In this document: one piece after another, positions 29,990 to 40,899 of the stretch
How the letters are laid out: each line of letters begins with the position of its first letter
Position numbering within the stretch: position 1 is the first letter of the stretch
Source of the DNA: Ichthyophis bannanicus
Lineage: Eukaryota; Chordata; Amphibia; Gymnophiona; Ichthyophiidae
Length of the DNA: 64,000 bases
Assembly: GCA_033557465.1 (NCBI GenBank)
Contig: JAWIIG010000039.1
Coordinates: 62,001-126,000 of the forward strand
Direction: 5' to 3'
Program-made: the position numbers and the translations under genes
The notes under the pieces: model-generated
The model's input: the letters and a program-made list of their open reading frames with translations, nothing else
What the model was told of the DNA's origin: nothing
Database searches by the model: none

Positions 29990-30221
29990 TTTTTATTTTT
30001 TATTTTTTTGCCTTCGAGTCAGTCCTGACTCCTGGCGACCCAGAAGCTCCTGGGTTTTCTTGGCAGTGTCACCGGAAGTAGATTGCCAGGCCTTTCTTCC
30101 GAGGCAATGGAGGGTTAGGTGACTTGCCCAAGGCCACAAGGAGTGCTAGTGGGAATTGAACCCTGGTTGCTTGGTTACCAAGCCAGTGTTCTAACCACTA
30201 GGCTACTCCTCCACTGCTCCA
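29990..30221 (-). mobile_element. tRNA-headed SINE with a BovB-like 3' tail
   Basis: It is flanked by a 13-base target duplication CTTGGAGCAGAAT (29977-29989 and 30222-30234). On the minus strand it has a tRNA-like head (GTAGCCTAGTGGTTAG, GGGTTCAATTCC), the common SINE body, then GGCAATCTACTTCCGGTGAC and GTCGCCAGGAGTCAG, and an A/T-rich tail. The last part resembles the 3' end of the BovB element at 48654-48720 (GTCGCCATGAGTCGACTC), suggesting mobilisation by a BovB/RTE enzyme. Confidence 0.8.
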
Positions 30222-30234
30222 CTTGGAGCAGAAT

Positions 30235-33200
30235 AAGGTCCTAGATTAGAGTGGAGATAATCTGACTGGTTTGGAAGAAAAGGCAAAAGTACTCTTTGCA
30301 GAAAAAAAGGGCTAGGTCTTTAAAGACCCCCTTTATTCCAATGAAAGACCAAGACATTTGTACTAGGCGTTGAGCCTCCAATTTCTTGAAGATCAGTAAA
30401 AGTCTTTCTTAAGTGATGTCACTTATGATGATGACCTTACATGTAGAGCTTCAGATGTGACGTAACCTAAAAGGTAACGGAAAAAGAAGGTATTTCCTAA
30501 TTTACCATAGAAATTGGTTGTCCATTGACTTTTATGGTATGCTGGGACAGCATTAATATGGACAGTAAACAAATCTTTCAAAGTCAGATGTTGTATAGAG
30601 ATTGACCCAATAACAAGAAGGATTAAGACCTACTTGAGAATATCGATGGAGAATCTCTATCTGGTTAAATATGGAAGAACCATAGAGAAAGTTTCGTGGA
30701 AAACTGGAATTATGTTCTTCATTTAGAGGGACAGGACTAGACTTCTTGAAAAGATCTAGCCCCTGAATAACCAGGTCTCAAGACGTACGTGAATGAGTGC
30801 AGAGGAGATCCTTAGTCTTAGGACAGCAAGTCTGGAGCCTTCTATAATTTCAAATAGTAGCTGGAGAAAGAGACGCAATATAAGGGGATACCATGCTTGC
30901 CTTTTTATGAGGGCAATATGAGTATCATGCGTTCTCTTGTTCATCATAAGCTACCATGAAGTATAGGAAATTAGAAGGAAAGTAGTGAATAAGGACCAAC
31001 TGCAATGAAAAAAATGCATCCCTGTTGTGGAAGTTCCAGTGAGATGTGGAACGAACCAAGGAATTGTGCAATTTTCTACGCTTTCACATGGTCTAAACCC
31101 TGGTTACCATTTCTTAAAAGGAAATTTTAAGGAATATGATATGAGTAGGAAAAAAACAGTCATGTAGGAGCATGACTGGCAGAGTCTTTCAGGTGAAGCT
31201 CTTTTTAACCATCTGGTAGCTACCTATTAGGAGTAGCTCTGAGGCTCTCTAGCAAAGGCCCACAGCTGCAGAGCTTTGTTGTATAATTGCAGAGACCATG
31301 TTATTTATTTATTTAAAGTTTCTTTTATACCGCGCTATTCGACATCAGCGCGGTTTACAGTGAACAGAAATTACACTTCACAAAATTGATCAGTGCTTAC
31401 AATGAACAGGGCAATACATTAAACAGGTTTACATTAAACAGGTTTCTTAAACAGAGAACATAATAAACTATGTACAAAAGGCAACTATATACAAAGCCGC
31501 TAAGTGCAGCTATATGATTCCTGATGAGAGCGGAAGCAAGGTGAGATTGCCGCTCTTCATGTTAAGACTATAGAGCGCATGGGTTTAACGTGTTGACCTG
31601 GGATGTAGAGGTGGGTTGGTGTGAGACGGTGTCGGAAACATTGTAGTGAAGCAAGAACAGGTGGTGCTTCAGTGCCTTCCTGAACTGAGAAAGGTCACTG
31701 ATGGTTCTGATGTCTGTTGGTAGGGCATTCCAACATAATGGTGCGAAGTAAGAGAAGGCTCTGGATCTAGTGGCTTGAGAGCACTTCGTGATTGCCTTAG
31801 GTAATACAAGGGAGTTAGAGGCAGTTGATCTCCTTGCACGATTAGGGGGTGTAATTGATATCAGGTCGGTGATAGAAGATGCGGAGTTGTTATTAATCGC
31901 TTTGTGAGTCAAGGTTAGTATCTTGAAAGAGATCCTGGACTGCATCGGAAGCCAATGTAGCTGTTTCAGTATTGGAGTGATGTGGGTTCTCTTGGAGGCT
32001 CCATAAAGGATTCTTGCAGCCGAGTTCATGGCCAATTGTAAGGGGTTAATCGTGCTCTTTGGTAGGCCATGGAGGATAGCATTGGCGTAGTCCAAGTGGG
32101 GCATTATTAAGGCTTGAAAGACTGAACGAAAGTCATCAGGTTCAAGCAACTGACGCAAATGACGGAGGGTCCGGATTTTATGATAGATAGATTTCGTTAC
32201 GTTGCTGATGTGAGCCTTCATGTTGAGCTGTTGATCGAGAGTAACCCCTAGGTATCTAACTGTGGTCTTGCAGATGAGCTCAGCGTCACGCACCTTTATG
32301 GACCTTGGTGGAGTGAATGCAGGGTTTCTGTTCACAAAGAGGACTTCAGTCTTTTTAAAATTTATCTTAAGCATTTGTGATTTGTAGGTTGCTTAGATCT
32401 GGCTGTTGAATTGCCAGTGTGCAACCTAATCTATTCTGTTGGAGCCAAAGAGAATTAAAGATGGCTAAGAATAGTAGACAGGTCTGGTGCCTGCAACAAT
32501 AAATAGTCCAAATGGGTTCTGGACTTCTTTTGGAATTATCTGTTATTAAGACAGCATAAAATGTAAGGTCCTATGGATTGGAGAGGACCGACAGACATAA
32601 TTTGGAGTAGTGATACCCAATTTCTGTCCGAAAAGCTGCCTTAAAAAATATCTGAGAAGGTTAGCTCAAAGATACACAGAGAAGATGAACCGCAAAGGGG
32701 GAGAAAACTCTGTATGGAAACTACTTACTGGAGTAGGTATTGAAGAAAATCCTATGGCTTAGAAATAAGCCCTCCAGTTAATTAGTAGTACTCTTAGAGA
32801 CTGAATGTCTGGACTAAGAGAGATAGAAAGTAATACAGAGTTGAGAAGACTTACAATTTGTTAAGTCTTTGAAGAGATAGGGTCCCCCTGCAGTTAAAAG
32901 TATGAGATATCCTCGTACAGGAAAACTGTCAAGGTGAAGGATATAGTTCACCTTTTTGTTAGTTGTTAGCCCTCCTTTTGTTTTAAAAGGAGAAACCTGT
33001 TATCTCTGGGGTATGATGGTCCTAAATAGCTCTTGGAGCTAAAAGGATAGATTTCTCTTGTAGCAAGAGATTCATGCCCAGAGTCGAGGATCGAGTCAAT
33101 GTATGAGTGATATCTCAGCATGGATGAGATGAATTTTAGATACTTCTGTTGAAAAGAAGTAGGCTCAAAGTTCCAAACCTCACACAGAAAAAGTGAATAA
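30235..33200 (-). pseudogene. Decayed YR/RNase H region of DIRS1-C
   Basis: Patches align by eye with DIRS1-A DNA. Positions 30770-31030 match the YR upstream region (23170-23480), 31230-31300 match RNase H (CTCTAGCAAAGGCCCACAGC against 23670-23690), and 32775-32935 match the YR C-terminal DNA (22381-22545, CTCTTAGAGACTGAATGTC). The last patch is out of the normal order, lying on the gag side of RNase H, so the interior seems rearranged as well as mutated. An L2 fragment splits it at 31303-32376. Stretches such as 29665-29975, 30235-30540 and 32380-32750 hold nothing I can identify. Confidence 0.5.
31303..32376 (-). mobile_element. L2-type LINE 3' half in DIRS1-C
   Basis: A 268-codon open piece (31568-32374) reads NFKKTEVLFVNRNP, CKTTVRYLGVTLDQQL, HLDYANAILHGLPKSTI, HITPILKQLHWLPM and FRKALKHHLFLLHY, the RT thumb and C-terminus of an L2-clade ORF2. 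The 3' UTR carries AACCGCGCTGATGTCGAATA, GCGGTATAAAAG and ends in (AAAT)n at 31303. 5'-truncated just after the catalytic RT motif. Confidence 0.88.
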
Positions 33201-33204
33201 AACA

Positions 33205-35037
33205 TCAGAAACCCTGCGACTGCTGGGTTTGCTGAAGCTGTGGAGGTTTTGATCTTCTTAGCCTGGTGTGATGTTGCTCATCTTGGGAAACATCTGTATA
33301 ATGGGTAGAAGATGGATAAAACTTTTTTCCCCTAGGGGGATAAGGCTTTTTAGGAGATTTTTTATTAGCTGGGATAGAGGAAGGTTTTGACAATTCTCTG
33401 ACAGCAACAGCATCAGTGCTTAACTGATTAGCTTGAAATAAAACCTCCTTGTTGAAGAGATTTTCACCAGTACAAGGAGAATTTCCCAGCCTTTCTTGTA
33501 GCCATCTATCCAAGTCTGAAGCTTGGAGCCAGGCTAAGCGACGTGCTTCTATGGCTATAGCAGAGGTTCTGCTAATAGACTCAAAACAGTCCAGGGAAGC
33601 ACGATTAAGGAACCTAGAGATATTTTGAGCATGATTGACTAATGAGAAAAAGTCTGATCTTTTATGCTCTGGAAGAAAAGGGTTCAAAGAATTTAAATTC
33701 TTTGTGACCTCTTCAAGAGATAATCCCATATAGAAAATATATGAGATAATTCTTGCTGAAAGCATGGATGCCTGGAAGCATCGACATCGAAAGGCATCTA
33801 AAGTCCTAGACTCACGACCTGGCAGATAAGAAGTGTGTTTCTTTGCACTCTTAACACGCCTCATTGCTGATTCTACAACAATAGAATGATGAGGAAGTTG
33901 AGTCTTTTGAAAACCTGGAGAAGGTGTCACCTTGTACATGGTGTCAAGAGTCTTAGAATGTGGGGATACCGTTAAAGGAGTTTCCCACATTCTTAACAGT
34001 AGATCTTGTAAGATCTGATGCAAAGGAAGCATGATCACCTCTCCTTTGGAATCCCGGGGAATTGCAGTGTCTCTGAATCCCCTGGTAAGGATTCTATACC
34101 AGGTATAGAAATGGCAAGTAACTTTGCCATATCAAGCAGAAAAGCTTGAAAAGAAATCTCCCCTGAGGAGGACCCTCTAGAATGAGGGGTAAAGGCTAGA
34201 CTTGTCGAAAAATCAGCCCTGGCACCGATGGATTCATCCCAGTCATCGGTATAGGAAGACTGGAAAGGATGAAGCATCGGATTTTCTTGGAAACAATGTC
34301 TTCGGTACCGACCGAGGTTGGTACCGAGACGGGTCGGTAGCGAATCCTCCATGCTAGAGATCGATTCCAGGCTCGGCATCGAAGGAAGCGAGTCTGTCGA
34401 AACAAGCATGGACAGTACCGACACCGATGCCAATGCCGATGTCGATACCGGTACCGAAACCGATACTCAAGGAACGGTCTGCGGCAACTCTAGCGGTGCC
34501 GAAGTAGCTGAAAGTGCTAGACTACGTTCATCGGTGAGGAGTGTTTCATCCATCACGATAGCCGATGCCGGGGTGTCAGTACCGCTCGAAGCGGCCACAA
34601 CCACCGAGCATGGCCCAGGTGTGTTCAACGAGGTAAGAACCCCGGGAACAACCTGGAGCCCCGTTAATGCTTTGGAGCCCGAAGACTCCCGCCGGGGCTT
34701 TATTGCCAAAACATCCTCGAGGGCAAGGCCGGAGCCATCTCGATACTGAGAGGGAGATCTACCACTGGAGGACTGGCTAAGTCTTTACAGACTTTTGTTT
34801 GGTTACCTGATCCTGTGAAGAAGATATTCTAGCTGGTGACATCGAGACCGATGTGAACCGGGCATCGAGTAGTGCTCGATTCTGAAGACTTCTTCTGTTT
34901 GAGCTCCAGCAGGAGAGACACTCCAGAGGGCAATGGTCAGGACCTAAACATTTTAGACACCAAGTATGAGTGTCTGAAAATATATTTGTACCGCCACACT
35001 TGGAGCATTTCTTAAGGATAGTGGCTGGCTTTTCCAT
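33205..35037 (-). pseudogene. DIRS1-C gag
   Basis: Three open pieces in order. The N-terminus (34777-35037) has MEKPATILKKCSKCGG and the knuckle CLKCLGPDHCPLEC (CX2CX4HX4C). The middle (34035-34433) has EISFQAFLLDMAKLLAI. The C-terminal part (33205-34038, 277 codons) has LPLHQILQDLLLRMWETPL, FQKTQLPHHSIVVESAM, LDAFRCRCFQASML, NISRFLNRASLDCFES and CTGENLFNKE. It is more diverged from DIRS1-A and B than they are from each other but structurally complete. The only breaks are near 34035 and around 34450-34770, which is the GGTACCG-rich zone. Confidence 0.8.
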
Positions 35038-35224
35038 AATGGAAGGATAGAGGCCTGGAGGCCTAGAAACCGTCAGGCACTAAACAGGAAAAAATGTTTA
35101 AGGAAAGAAGAAATTCTTTAGTAAAAAGAAAGAATTGCACCGGCGGTACCAGTGGCGTCGAGGGAAGGCAGACGCGACCACAAAAAACTAAGAACAAAAA
35201 GAAGAATTTTCTGCGGTGACAGGA

Positions 35225-35408
35225 AGACGTCCTGCCGGCTCCGCGGAAAACTGATGAGGGGGAAGTAAATGGGCGGGAAGGCAGCGCGCATGCGCGTGGG
35301 ATGCTCCCAAAAGCTTTCTTCTTGGACGCTGGGGAGCGTTCCCACGCAGGCTCCGTCGGTACCGACGTACCCATATGTGAAGACTCATTCCTGCTTGTTC
35401 CTGGAGAT
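35225..35408 (-). repeat. Right ITR of DIRS1-C
   Basis: GGCGGGAAGGCAG, CCCAAAAGCTTTCTTC, CGTCGGTACCGACG, CATATGTGAAGACTC and the terminal TTGTTCCTGGAGAT at 35408. Confidence 0.9.
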
Positions 35409-35830
35409 AGCCTTTGACACTGTTCCTCACAGGCGACTTATAAACAAACTGAGCACCCGAGGGATGGACCCTAAAGTTACTGCTTGGGTTAGAAATTGGT
35501 TGGGTGGGAGACGACAAAGAGTACAAGTAAATGGATCTCACTCTGAGGAGAAGGATGTTATCAGTGGTGTGCCCCAGAGATCTGTCCTTGTTCCGATTCT
35601 TTTTAACATCTTTGTTAGTGATATAGCGGAAGGGCTTTCAGGTAAGGTTTGCCTCTTTGCGGATGATACCAAAATCTGCAATAGAGTAGACACCCAGGAA
35701 GGGGTAGATAACATGAGGATGGATCTAGCTAAGCTTGAAGAATGGTCTAGAATTTGGCAGCTGGGATTTAATGTTTAAAAATGTAAGGTCATGCATTTGG
35801 GCTGCAGCAATCCAAGGAAGCAATATAGGG
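35409..35830 (+). pseudogene. CR1-C reverse transcriptase core
   Basis: AFDTVPHRRLINKLST, VNGSHSEEKDVISGVP, VPILFNIFVSDIAEGL and LFADDTKICN (catalytic Asp pair) are in one open frame (35269-35778 includes it). It continues from 29115 across DIRS1-C. Confidence 0.85.
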
Positions 35831-36237
35831 AGCTGCATACCAAGCAGCATAAGAGCAGTCAACGTACGGACAAACAATCGGGCTTTCACTTACTCGGCTC
35901 CCATGCTCTGGAACCACCTGCCTCATGAGATACGCCAGATCAACGACCTAAAGGAATTCAGGAAAAAGCTTAAGACCCATCTTTTCCAATCCCATTACGG
36001 CATCACCTAGACAGATCACTGATGCAGTTATGTATATATGTGAATATGTATATATGTGAATATGTGAATATCTGACCCCTCCTTGAGACCCCTGTGTGCT
36101 GTGCTGTGCTTTCCCTTCCGAATCAATATTATATTTCATCAAATTTTCTGTCATGATTTGTCAATTTCACGCCTGTAATCAAGCCGCTACTGATCACTGG
36201 AACTAGCGGCATACAAATGTATGCTAAATAAATAAAT
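35831..36237 (+). mobile_element. L2-B LINE 3' fragment
   Basis: AFTYSAPMLWNHLPHEIR, LKEFRKKLKTHLFQSHYGIT and a 3' UTR ending CGGCATACAAATGTATGC plus (AAAT)n. The same tail type occurs at 39340-39400 and 43420-43458, and it differs from the L2-A tail (GCGGTATA type). Confidence 0.8.
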
Positions 36238-36940
36238 AGTATAGGGGGTGAAGTGGTTTTGTCCACTAAAGAAGAGCGGGACCTAGGCGTGGTTGTGTCT
36301 GATGATCCTCAAGTAGCTAAACAGGTAGAAAAGGCGACGGCAAAAGCTAGAAGGATGCTGGGTGCATACGGAGAGGAATGGCTAGCAGAAAAAAGGAGGT
36401 GATAATGTCTCTGTATAAGTCTTTGGTGCGACCTCATTTGGAGTATAGTGTGAAATTCTGGAGACCGCACCTTCAAAAGGATGTGAACAGGATGGAGTCG
36501 GTGCAGAGGGTGGCTACTAAAATGATTAGTGGTCTTCATTATAAAGCATATGAGGACAGACTGTAGGATCTTAATATGTACACCTTAGAGGAAACGTGGG
36601 ATAGAGGTGATATGATTGAGATGTTTAAATACCTCCGTGGCATAAATGTTCAGGGAGAGAGCCTCTTTCAATTGAAAGCAAGTTCTGCTACGAGGGGACA
36701 TGGGATGAAGGTGAAGGGAGATAGATTCAGGAGTGATATGCGAAAATATTTCTTTACAGAAAGAGTAGTGGATCCGTGGAATAGTCTCCCAGAGGAGGTG
36801 GTAAAGATGAGGACAGTAACTGAATTCAAAAAAGCATGGGACAAACACAGAGGATCTCTAAAGGTAATAAGGGGACTGTTGTAGTTGTTATGGAAGGACA
36901 GACTAGATAGGCCATGTGGTCTTGTTCATTATTTCCCTTT
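36238..36940 (+). pseudogene. CR1-C ORF2 C-terminus and 3' end
   Basis: [69 protein letters not shown] and TEFKKAWDKH. The 3' UTR is short (GACAGACTAGATAGGCCATG), ending near 36940 where minus-strand CR1-B resumes. Confidence 0.85.
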
Positions 36941-37106
36941 AAGTATTTAAAGGTCTGACTCATATCTCCTCTGTCCCTCCTCTCCTCCAAAGTGTACATG
37001 TTTAGGTCTTCTAGTCTCTTCTCATAAGGCTTCTGACGCAGGCTCCAAATCATTTTGGTCGCCTTCCTCTGAACAGTTTCCAGTCTTTTTACATCCTTTG
37101 CAAGAG
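36941..37106 (-). mobile_element. CR1-B ORF2 piece between CR1-C and the long L2
   Basis: The minus strand reads KDVKRLETVQRKATKMIW, RLEDLNMYTLEERRDRGD and TFKYLKG. It connects to 43936 on the upstream side and to 28486 on the downstream side. Confidence 0.8.
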
Positions 37107-37395
37107 AGGAACCTGCGGCCATCTTCCAGCTCCCCCAATCGGGGTTCAGCACCTGAGCGGGCCAGCAAGCCTTCCCGTTCAGGGACCCCAGCCCAATTGG
37201 GGCTGTGGGAGGAGGAGAAAACATCTTTAAAAAGTGCCGCCGCCGCCGGTGGGTGAACAGAGGAACCCGCAGCCATCTTCCAGCTCCCCCGATTGGGGTT
37301 GAGCACCTGAGCGGGCCAGCAAGCCTTCCCGCTCAGGGACTCCAGCCCAATCGGGGCTGCGGGAGGAGGAGAAAACATCTTTAGAAAGTGCCACC
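37107..37395 (+). repeat. Tandem GC-rich units at the 5' end of L2-A
   Basis: Two imperfect ~140-150-base units (about 37112-37259 and 37260-37395) share CCATCTTCCAGCTCCCCC, GAGCGGGCCAGCAAGCCTTC and GGAGGAGGAGAAAACATC. They sit immediately inside the CR1-B junction, so they are probably LINE promoter monomers. Assignment to L2-A is by position only. Confidence 0.65.
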
Positions 37396-38094
37396 GCCAG
37401 GCGGGCCCGCGCCAGAGAGCCTCGCCAGAGGGCCCTTTGGCGTGGCCCTTCGGCGGGGCACGACAGGCTGGGACCAAACAGAACCCCTGAACCAGCCCAG
37501 TATCCACGCTCTGCGTATGACCACACAAAAATCCTATGAAGCAGCCGAAGTATAAGTGAGGTCTAACTTCGCTTAAGCAGCGGCCCACCTGTCGGGAACG
37601 AGCAGTTAGGATCCGCTCCAACTGACACATGAAGCCTCTTCAATCCATTCTGGGCACGCCAACAGCGCTACCTAAGCACCGCCATCAGGAGCACCCATGC
37701 TCCCCAATCCAGCAGAGCCATCCCATCAGGAACAAGCAGGAAGGAGCAAGCCCCATCAACCACATGCAGCCTCCTCAGCCCAAAGTCTGGAATAACGTGA
37801 AGCTACTTTCAGACCCAAGGTATAACTCTGACTCATGATCTTTTGATACATAGTAAACAAGCAGGACATATATGAACTCCTGGCATTCTTAAGCATAACT
37901 GATGACTCATCATCCCTGGATACATTATAGAGCAAACTAGGCCACCCAAGTTGTGCCCTCTCCATAGTTAGCAATCGGACATTAGTCCGCCATCATTACA
38001 CAGGCATATCTTTGTATACCTTGCTAAATTTCAATCTTGTCTTACTGTGGATATCACTCTGTTGTTACTATACAAGTATACCTATACCTTGTGA
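37396..38094 (+). other. Putative 5' UTR/ORF1 zone of L2-A
   Basis: GC-rich at the start (CGGGCCCGCGCCAGAGAGCC), then increasingly AT-rich. No convincing protein. It is placed in L2-A because it lies between its 5' repeats and its endonuclease. Confidence 0.35.
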
Positions 38095-38270
38095 TTATTC
38101 AATATTATTTATTATAATATATCATTCATAATTATTATTTATTATAATATATCATTCATTATAATATATCATTCATATATTATTTATTATATCATTATTT
38201 ATTATAAAGATATATAATATATCATTATTTATTATAATATATCATTATTTATTATAATATATCAAACCTC
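38095..38270. repeat. AT-rich tandem repeat
   Basis: Imperfect repeats of a ~20-30-base word made of TTATTTATTATAATATATC and CATTCAT variants, almost pure A/T. It lies directly in front of the L2-B fragment. Confidence 0.9.
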
Positions 38271-39400
38271 CTGCTTCAATCACCCTCAACACCACCACCT
38301 ATCAACAAATGAGATCAAATATCTAGGAGTTCTCATTGATGCTAACCTAAAAATGGACAAACATCTCCGGTTAACCAACAGAGCAATATTTCACAAGCTG
38401 AGAGTCCTTCAACCCCTACGCAACATAATCGAACAAACAGACTTCAGAACAGTAGCTCAAGCGCTCATCATTCCTCCCTTTGACTACTGTAATGCCATCT
38501 TGCAAGGTCTACCAAAAAAAACCGTAAACATCTTACAATTGGCGCAAAACGTATCAGCCAGGATCATCTTGAATAAGAAATTGAGGGATCACATTACTCC
38601 AGTACTGATTGAGCTTCACTGGCTCCCAATCACTGCACGAGCAGTATACAAAATACTGGTAACAACTTTCAAAATCTTTCACAAGATATCCCCCCATCAT
38701 TCCTCGATAACCTCATAACCACACAGCCCCCCAACAGATGCCGAAGAACTACTAACCTTAACACACTCTGCGTTCCCAGTAGTATAAGAGATGTAAAAGA
38801 GGGAACGAGCAACCGGGCATACACGTACACTGCACCCATGCTTTGGAACAAACTACCTCATGAGTTATGACTGATCAACAATCTACAGGACTTCAGAAAA
38901 AAGCTTAAAACCCACCTGTTCCAAACACACTACGGTATCACCTAGGCAAATTCAATCATTCCCTCCTTACCCAAGTTGCCCGGGGGGAAGCACAAGAGGC
39001 AGGAAATAGATCAAATGTCAATGTTAATAAGACTGCATAACTGGCAATGTACCTTACAACTATCTATGTTCTTGATAAACCTGTAATTTAACTGGTTGCT
39101 CTAACTGGGTGATAAAACTGTAATTTATCTGGTCAATCAAATGTATATTTATAATCTGATCAATCAAATGCATATTTATAATCTGATCAATCAAATATAT
39201 ATTTTTATTTGTGGCTCAAACCTGGGTGATCAAAATGTAATGTCTATTGGTAATTTTTATGTGATGGTGGTGTACCCCTCCCCCAAATCATTCTGTACCT
39301 TCAACTGATTTTATACATTACTCCCTTGTATTTTACACCACCGCTGATCGCTGGAAGTGGCGGCATACAAATATATACCAAATAAATAAATAAAATAAAT
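38271..39400 (+). mobile_element. L2-B LINE 3' fragment
   Basis: NEIKYLGVLIDANLKMDKHL, RNIIEQTDFRTVAQALII, DYCNAILQGLPKKTVNIL, LRDHITPVLIELHWLPI and LQDFRKKLKTHLFQTHYGIT span two open pieces (38353-38718 is the longest). The 3' UTR ends GGCGGCATACAAATATATACC plus (AAAT)n. 5'-truncated after the RT catalytic motif. Confidence 0.85.
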
Positions 39401-39810
39401 CATTGCCACTAGTTGTGTGCTCCTGCTATATCATACCTATGCTGTGATCCAACTACATTTACTGTAGGATAATACTGTTCCACTACACTTGCTATATTAC
39501 ATTCCTAGCTATTGCTCCATACCATTGTTACCAGATAGCCATCCCTTGTCGGCAGTCACCAAGTGCTTCATTAACACCTATCAGACCAACATGGCTCTTT
39601 CCTTACTAGCCCTTACCAGCTTCTATCTCTTTGCCAATGCCTTCCAGGAGTCACTAGCACTCTCCTCCAATTTTAACCCCATTCCTATCTTACATAGTCC
39701 TGGAAGAAGAAACTACAGCAGCACCACCACACACAAACCATGTCAGACACGCACACCTACTATACATAACACTCAACAACCCTTCTAACATCACTCACAA
39801 AACGGCACAT
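39401..39810 (+). other. Non-coding zone of L2-A upstream of the endonuclease
   Basis: It continues L2-A after the L2-B insertion. A 99-codon open frame (39489-39788) has no recognisable domain. No other element is seen. Confidence 0.35.
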
Positions 39811-40800
39811 GTGCATGGTTACTTGAGATGTGCACTAATAAACTCACGATCTGTTCGCAAGAAATGGCCAGCCATCACAGATCTCATAGCAAACCACAAC
39901 TTAGACATTCTAATGGTCACAGAATCATGGCTCACAGACACAGATACAGCACTCCTAAATCAACAGATCCCACCAGACTTCTCAATCCATGCTTGTCATA
40001 GAGCCAGCCGGAGAGGCGGCGGTGTTTTCATCCTTGTAAAAACCAAGCTCCAGTACCAGCTACTCTCCTCTAGAAGCTCTACAAACATTGACTCAGTCAC
40101 CATAGAAAACAAGAATAATAACTGTGAATCTCATATACAGAGCCCCATCCTCCCTCCCAGAGGACCTCTCTCACATAATAGACCTGGCCTGTAACCCCGA
40201 TAACCCACACAAACCTAACTGGCTGTTTGGTGACTTCAACCTTGCTTCCCTGCAACCCACTCATGCTAACACCTTCATGGAGGCAATGACCAAACTTAAC
40301 TACAAACAGGTGGTGAATGCCCCCACTCACCTCAGAGGCAACTCACTGGACCTCATCTTTGCCCCACTTTCAGTCACAAGGCTCAATCATAACCTTAGCC
40401 TTTCCATCACTCCTGTTCCGTGGTCCGACCCCATTTTAATAACCTTCCAAATACCATCGCAGCAGGATCAAGTCCCACACAACCTCACAAGTCCAGCCTC
40501 TTCAGCAAATGCTCGCCGTTTCAAATCACTTGACAAGGACGACTTCACCAAAAATGCACTCCCAATACTCAACCAGCCCTCAAACAACCTGGACGAGTCG
40601 ATCACCAGATGGAATGACACTCTGAAGACATTTTCCCAACTACCCCCATCGCACAAAGCATCAACATCCAACAGTCAACCAAGAAAAAGGAAGCCAGCCC
40701 CATGGTTTACTGCCAATCTGCGGAAATCGCTGGTCCTCCTAAGGAAGCTAGAAAGAAGATGGCGACATTCTCATGCCGCGAATGACCACACAACATATAT
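39811..40800 (+). pseudogene. L2-A ORF2, endonuclease domain
   Basis: Open pieces 39811-40194 and 40124-40810 overlap at a frameshift near 40130. They read CALINSRSVRKKWPAITDLI, NLDILMVTESWL (the ET/ESW motif), RRGGGVFILVKT, then IYRAPSSLPEDL, LFGDFNLASL (catalytic Asp-Asn region) and NSLDLIFAPL. The final SDH motif is weak (WSDPILITF). An AP-type endonuclease that nicks target DNA in L2-clade LINEs. Confidence 0.8.
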
Positions 40801-40899
40801 TGGCCACTGAAATCTTCACCGTGAGTCAATCTCCGACAAGAAGAGAACTTAGCACACCAAACTCCTCCTCTGTCCACTAAATAAACCCCGTGACCTCTT

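Larger units (their letters stand above)
29116..35408 (-). mobile_element. DIRS1-C: DIRS element with good ends and gag but a decayed pol region
   Basis: Left ITR 29116-29330, ICR 29394-29491, gag 33205-35037 and right ITR 35225-35408, all close to DIRS1-A and B. Between 29640 and 33200 only patches of RNase H and YR DNA are recognisable, with no open RT or YR frame. It carries a BovB-tailed SINE (29990-30221) and an L2 fragment (31303-32376). The target in CR1-C is restored precisely without duplication (TTTCAGTAAAG site). Net length is about 5 kb. Confidence 0.85.
28487..36940 (+). mobile_element. CR1-C: 5'-truncated CR1 LINE split by DIRS1-C and an L2-B fragment
   Basis: The pieces are 28487-29115, 35409-35830 and 36238-36940. 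The codon string GATTTCAGTAAA at 29115 continues at 35409 with GCCTTTGACACTGTTCC (DFSKAFDTVP). At 35830 a WAAAIQGSNIG stretch is cut by the L2-B fragment and continues at 36238. The element begins inside ORF2 after the endonuclease and ends in the CR1 3' region near 36940. Confidence 0.8.

Noticed and set aside
37022..37630. 202-codon minus-strand frame in GC-rich DNA
   Set aside because: It translates the tandem 5' units of L2-A and CR1-B debris; residue repeats follow the DNA repeat and no family matches.
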